NCBI RefSeq assembly: GCF_020618415.1
Contig: NZ_CP085345.1
Location: 1,798,001-1,862,000 of the forward strand
Direction: 5' to 3'
DNA from: Cupriavidus sp. MP-37
Lineage (GTDB): Bacteria > Pseudomonadota > Gammaproteobacteria > Burkholderiales > Burkholderiaceae
DNA: 64,000 nucleotides
Below are positions 61,292 through 64,000 of the stretch, in pieces. The notes under the pieces were generated by a model, which worked only from the letters and a program-made list of their open reading frames with translations, had not been told where the DNA came from and ran no database searches. Every line of letters starts with the position of its first letter. Within the stretch, counting starts at the first letter, position 1. The position numbers and the translations under genes were made by a program.

Positions 61292-62338
61292 TCAGGCCGC
61301 GCGCTTCTTGGCGGTCGTGCCGGCGCTCTTGCGCGCGGCGGGGGCGTGCGACTCGCGCCTGGCGGGCGCGCGCTTGGTGCCGGCGGTCTTTGCGCCGGTG
61401 CTGCCGGCGCGCTTGGCCGGTGTCGCGCTGGTGCGCTTGGCTGCCGGCTGCTTGCGCGACGCGGCGTGCCGCGCTGGGGTCTTGCGGGGGGCGGGCTCGG
61501 CTTCGGCTTCGGTCTCGTCTTCCTGCTTGTCCTTGCCGCGCTTGCCCAGGCTCTGGCGCAGCAGCGCCACCATGTCGATGACCTTGGCGCCCTGGCGCGG
61601 AGCTTCTTCCTCTTCCGCCGGCGGCGTCAGCTGGTGGGTCTTGCCGGATTCGATCTTTTCCTCGATGCGGGCCATCAGGTCGTCGCGGTAGGTGTCGCGG
61701 TATTGCTCCGGCGCCCAGTCCTCGGTCATGTCGTCGACCAGCTTGGTGGCCATCTCGATCTCGCGCGCGTGCGCGCCGGTGGGCTTGCCGCTGGCGGCCT
61801 TGGGCAGGCGCAGCTCAGCAATCGGCAGCACCTCGTCGGCAAAGCGCATGGTGTTCAGCACCAGCGCATCGCCGTGCACCAGCATTGCCGCCAGGTGCTG
61901 GCGTGCGCGCAGTACCACCAGCGCCAGCGCGGCCTTGCCGGTGCGGCGCATGGTTTCGTGCAGCAGCGCGTAGCCGCGTTCGCCGCGCTTGTCGGGCTCC
62001 AGGTAATACGGGGTGTCGAAGTAGTACGGCGGAATGCTTTCGGCATCGACAAAGCTGACGATGTCCACGGTCTGCGTGGCCTCGACATTGGCGCGGCGGA
62101 AGTCTTCCTCGTTGAGCAGCACGTACTCGTCCTTGGCGTACTGGTAGCCCTTGACGATATGCTCCTTGTCGACCGGCTTGCCGGTGCTCTTGTTGATGCG
62201 CTGGTAGCCCACCGGGGCCATGTCGCGCACGTCCAGCAGGTCCAGGTCTAGCGACTGGCTGCGCGACGCGGGGCGCAGGACGACGGGGATGTTGACGAGG
62301 CCGAAGGCAATGGCGCCTTTCCAGATGATGCGAGACAC
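61292..62338 (-). CDS. ku: Bacterial Ku, non-homologous end joining
   Basis: This 348-residue protein is a Ku homodimer subunit: MSRIIWKGAIAFGLVNIPVVLRPASRSQSLDLDLLDVRDMAPVGYQRINKSTGKPVDKEHIVKGYQ starts the ring domain, and YYFDTPYYLEPDKRGERGYALL continues it. It binds broken DNA ends and recruits the ligase LigD, which is not in this window. The C-terminal ~75 residues are Lys/Ala/Arg-rich (ARHAASRKQPAAKRTSAT...), an extended tail known to modify DNA binding. It overlaps a proline-rich small gene at its start. Confidence 0.95.
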   Translation of the reverse strand: MSRIIWKGAIAFGLVNIPVVLRPASRSQSLDLDLLDVRDMAPVGYQRINKSTGKPVDKEHIVKGYQYAKDEYVLLNEEDFRRANVEATQTVDIVSFVDAESIPPYYFDTPYYLEPDKRGERGYALLHETMRRTGKAALALVVLRARQHLAAMLVHGDALVLNTMRFADEVLPIAELRLPKAASGKPTGAHAREIEMATKLVDDMTEDWAPEQYRDTYRDDLMARIEEKIESGKTHQLTPPAEEEEAPRQGAKVIDMVALLRQSLGKRGKDKQEDETEAEAEPAPRKTPARHAASRKQPAAKRTSATPAKRAGSTGAKTAGTKRAPARRESHAPAARKSAGTTAKKRAA

Positions 62339-62499
62339 TTGATCGCTCCTTTGCCACGGTCACGCGCGCGTTGCGGCGGCGGTGGCGGCATGTCGCCCGG
62401 AGGCGGGTCTTCCACGGGTTGGGGCGGGCCCGGCGGCGGCTCGGGCGGCGGGACTTCGGGCTCGCGCGGCGGGATGTCGGGATCGGGCGTGGTATGCAC
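62248..62499 (-). CDS. Small proline-rich hypothetical protein, GTG start
   Basis: The frame encodes 83 residues starting VHTTPDPDIPPREPEVPPPE, with about 24 Pro in the first 45 residues, then Arg/Ser-rich text. It begins at GTG 62497-62499, with AAGGAG six bases upstream. It overlaps the 5' end of ku by 91 bases in another frame, so only the first ~50 residues may be real. The proline-rich start might form a PPII helix; function is unknown. Confidence 0.45.
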   Translation of the reverse strand: MHTTPDPDIPPREPEVPPPEPPPGPPQPVEDPPPGDMPPPPPQRARDRGKGAIKCLASSGKAPLPSASSTSPSSCAPRRAASR

Positions 62500-62556
62500 G
62501 GATAACTCCTTGTCGATGGCTTGGGTGATCGGGTGAAGGCCGGCGCCGGCATGGCG

Positions 62557-64000
62557 CTAGGCGCGCTCGTGGTCCAGCTCGTCCAGCAGCCGCGTCAGCG
62601 CGTCGAGGTCGGCGGGCTTGACCAGATGCTGGTCGAATCCCGCTGCCAGCGCGCGGCGGCGGTCCTCGGGCTGGCCGAAGCCGGTCAGCGCGACCAGCGT
62701 GGCGCCACGCAGTTCGGGCAGCGCGCGCAGCCGGCGCGCGGTTTCAAAGCCGTCCATGGCCGGCATGCCGAGATCCAGCAGCACCACCTCCGGACGCGCG
62801 GCGCTGGCGCGCGCCAGCGCGCTGGGGCCGTCGGGGGCGGTCACCACCGTGTGTCCCATGGCCTGCAGCGCCATCGTCATCGCCTCGAGCGCGTCGACGT
62901 TGTCGTCCACCACCAGGATGCGGCGCGGCACGCTGCGGCGCGGGCCGGCCTTGCCCGAACCGGGGTGCCAGTTCTGCCAGGGCTCGACCGGCAGCGTCAC
63001 GGTAAAGGTACTGCCCTGGCCGGGACCGGCGCTGAAGGCGCGGATGGTGCCGCCGTGCAGCTGCACCAGCTTCTGCACCAGCGTCAGGCCGATGCCCGGC
63101 CCGTCATGCGCAAAAGCGCTGCGCGGGGCTTGCGTGGCAACCTCGCTCTCGTCGCTCTCGTCGGTCCGGGCCGCCGGATTGGCCGGGTCCGGCGGGGCCA
63201 GCGGATCGAACAGTTGCCGCTGCAGCGCTTCCGACAAGCCGGTGCCGTTGTCGCGCACGCGCACCGTGACCTGCCCGCCCGAGACGGCATCGGGAATGGT
63301 TTCCGGCGCGCTCTCGTCGAAGCCGGCTTCGACCGAGATCATGCCGCCGGCCGGGGTGTACGCGGCCGCGTTCTGCAGCAGGTTGCTGAAGATCTGCGTC
63401 AGGCGCACCAGGTCGCCGCGCACCGGCAGCGGCTGTTCGGGCAGCGACAGCCGCAGCGTGTGGCGGTAGCCGTCGAGCACCGGACGCACCGCTTCCACGG
63501 CGGTATTGAGCGCGGTACGCAGCTCCACCAGGTCTTGCCGCAGCGTGATGCGGCCCTGGTTGAAGCGGGAGATGTCGAGCAGCTCGTCGACCAGGCGCGT
63601 CAGGTGGTGCACTTGCCGGCCGATGATGTCGCGCGCGCGGAACATGTCCTCGCGCGTGGGCGCCAGCTGCTGCAGCAGGTCCGCGGCGCTGCGCAGCGGC
63701 GCCAGCGGGTTGCGCAGTTCATGCGCGAGCATCGCCAGGAACTGGTCCTTGCGCCGTTCCTCGTCGTGCAGCGCGCGCCCGGCGCGGTTCTGCAGCGTCA
63801 CGTCCTGGCAGATCCCGGCAATGCGCAGCGGCGGATGGTCCGCGGCCGCCTGCGCGTGTCCGGTGTCGTCGGCGCTGCCCTGGCTGCGCACGGGGAAGGC
63901 GCGCGCGCGGACTTCGCGCGGCTCGCCGCTGGGCAGCGTCAGCGCGAATTCGATGTCCATGCGGCCATCGCGCAGCATGCTCTCCACCGCGGCTTCCACG
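62557..64000 (-). CDS. Hybrid sensor histidine kinase/response regulator (C-terminal part)
   Basis: The visible 480 residues continue beyond the right edge. They contain the end of a PAS-like sensor region (DGRMDIEFALTLPSGEPREVRARAFPV). The kinase core follows: H-box AHELRNPLAPLRSAADLL, N-box LLQNAAAYTPAGGMISVE and G-boxes RDNGTGLS and HDGPGIGLTLVQKLVQLHGGTI. The C-terminal receiver reads ILVVDDNVDALEAM, VVLLDLGMPAMDGFE and LVKPADLDALTRLL, with Asp in LLDLGMP as phospho-acceptor. It would sense an unknown signal and relay phosphate. The C-terminal receiver lacks a DNA-binding output, so it probably passes the phosphate on to a separate output partner. Confidence 0.9.
   Translation of the reverse strand, partial: VEAAVESMLRDGRMDIEFALTLPSGEPREVRARAFPVRSQGSADDTGHAQAAADHPPLRIAGICQDVTLQNRAGRALHDEERRKDQFLAMLAHELRNPLAPLRSAADLLQQLAPTREDMFRARDIIGRQVHHLTRLVDELLDISRFNQGRITLRQDLVELRTALNTAVEAVRPVLDGYRHTLRLSLPEQPLPVRGDLVRLTQIFSNLLQNAAAYTPAGGMISVEAGFDESAPETIPDAVSGGQVTVRVRDNGTGLSEALQRQLFDPLAPPDPANPAARTDESDESEVATQAPRSAFAHDGPGIGLTLVQKLVQLHGGTIRAFSAGPGQGSTFTVTLPVEPWQNWHPGSGKAGPRRSVPRRILVVDDNVDALEAMTMALQAMGHTVVTAPDGPSALARASAARPEVVLLDLGMPAMDGFETARRLRALPELRGATLVALTGFGQPEDRRRALAAGFDQHLVKPADLDALTRLLDELDHERA

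Overview
The window is a high-GC, gene-dense beta-proteobacterial segment, most likely from a Cupriavidus species (Burkholderiaceae). The indicators are a czcICBA-type heavy-metal efflux operon whose CzcA numbering matches the published C. metallidurans protein, a Bug-type tripartite tricarboxylate receptor gene, PHB-depolymerase-like esterases, and a large flagellar block. That species assignment is inference. I see no rRNA, tRNA, CRISPR array, prophage or insertion sequence.

Layout. 1-5085: start of an amino-acid permease (cut by the window edge), a lipoprotein of the phospholipase D/cardiolipin synthase type, a zinc alcohol dehydrogenase, a DUF6630-like protein, an ArsR-type regulator and a short DUF6130-like protein. 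5450-7573: an exported cupin, two Hsp20 chaperones behind a sigma-32-like promoter and a candidate RNA thermometer, and a frameshifted small gene. 7869-12783: an acyl-CoA catabolic cluster (Bug receptor, enoyl-CoA hydratase, ADP-forming acyl-CoA synthetase, IclR regulator). 12910-16627: esterase, AAA+ ATPase with an unrecognised N-terminal half, ECF sigma factor with a zinc-finger anti-sigma-like partner, and an exported repeat protein. 16906-23093: czcI-czcC-czcB-czcA. 23109-27003: a lipoprotein, a degenerate P450 followed by an ABM-domain protein and a TauE/SafE permease, and an alpha carbonic anhydrase. 27297-32914: a phytase-like/GDPD fusion, a DUF3606 protein, a PHB-depolymerase-type esterase, a Phd/PIN toxin-antitoxin pair, a ferredoxin and a YigZ protein. 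33180-43885: PhoX phosphatase, lipoprotein hydrolase, DUF938 methyltransferase, a second TauE/SafE permease, cysteine synthase, two outer-membrane beta-barrels, a GFA protein, AlkB, and a HicAB pair whose toxin starts at GTG.

44079-57555 is a flagellar region: fliFGHIJK on the minus strand, divergent fliE, then (transcribed right to left) fliC, flaG, fliD, fliS, fliT, a second fliK-like gene and a short flhB-like gene. fliC has a clear sigma-28 promoter. 57781-64000 holds an Hfq-like Sm protein gene, a candidate small RNA with its own promoter and terminator, an MpaB-type oxygenase, a Gln/Gly-rich protein, a BON-domain protein, Ku, a proline-rich small protein and the C-terminal part of a hybrid histidine kinase.

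The observations I would follow up first are the candidate RNA thermometer before hsp20, the candidate sRNA close to the Hfq-like gene, and the apparently permuted GDPD domain inside the phytase-like protein. The P450 lacking several hallmark residues comes next.
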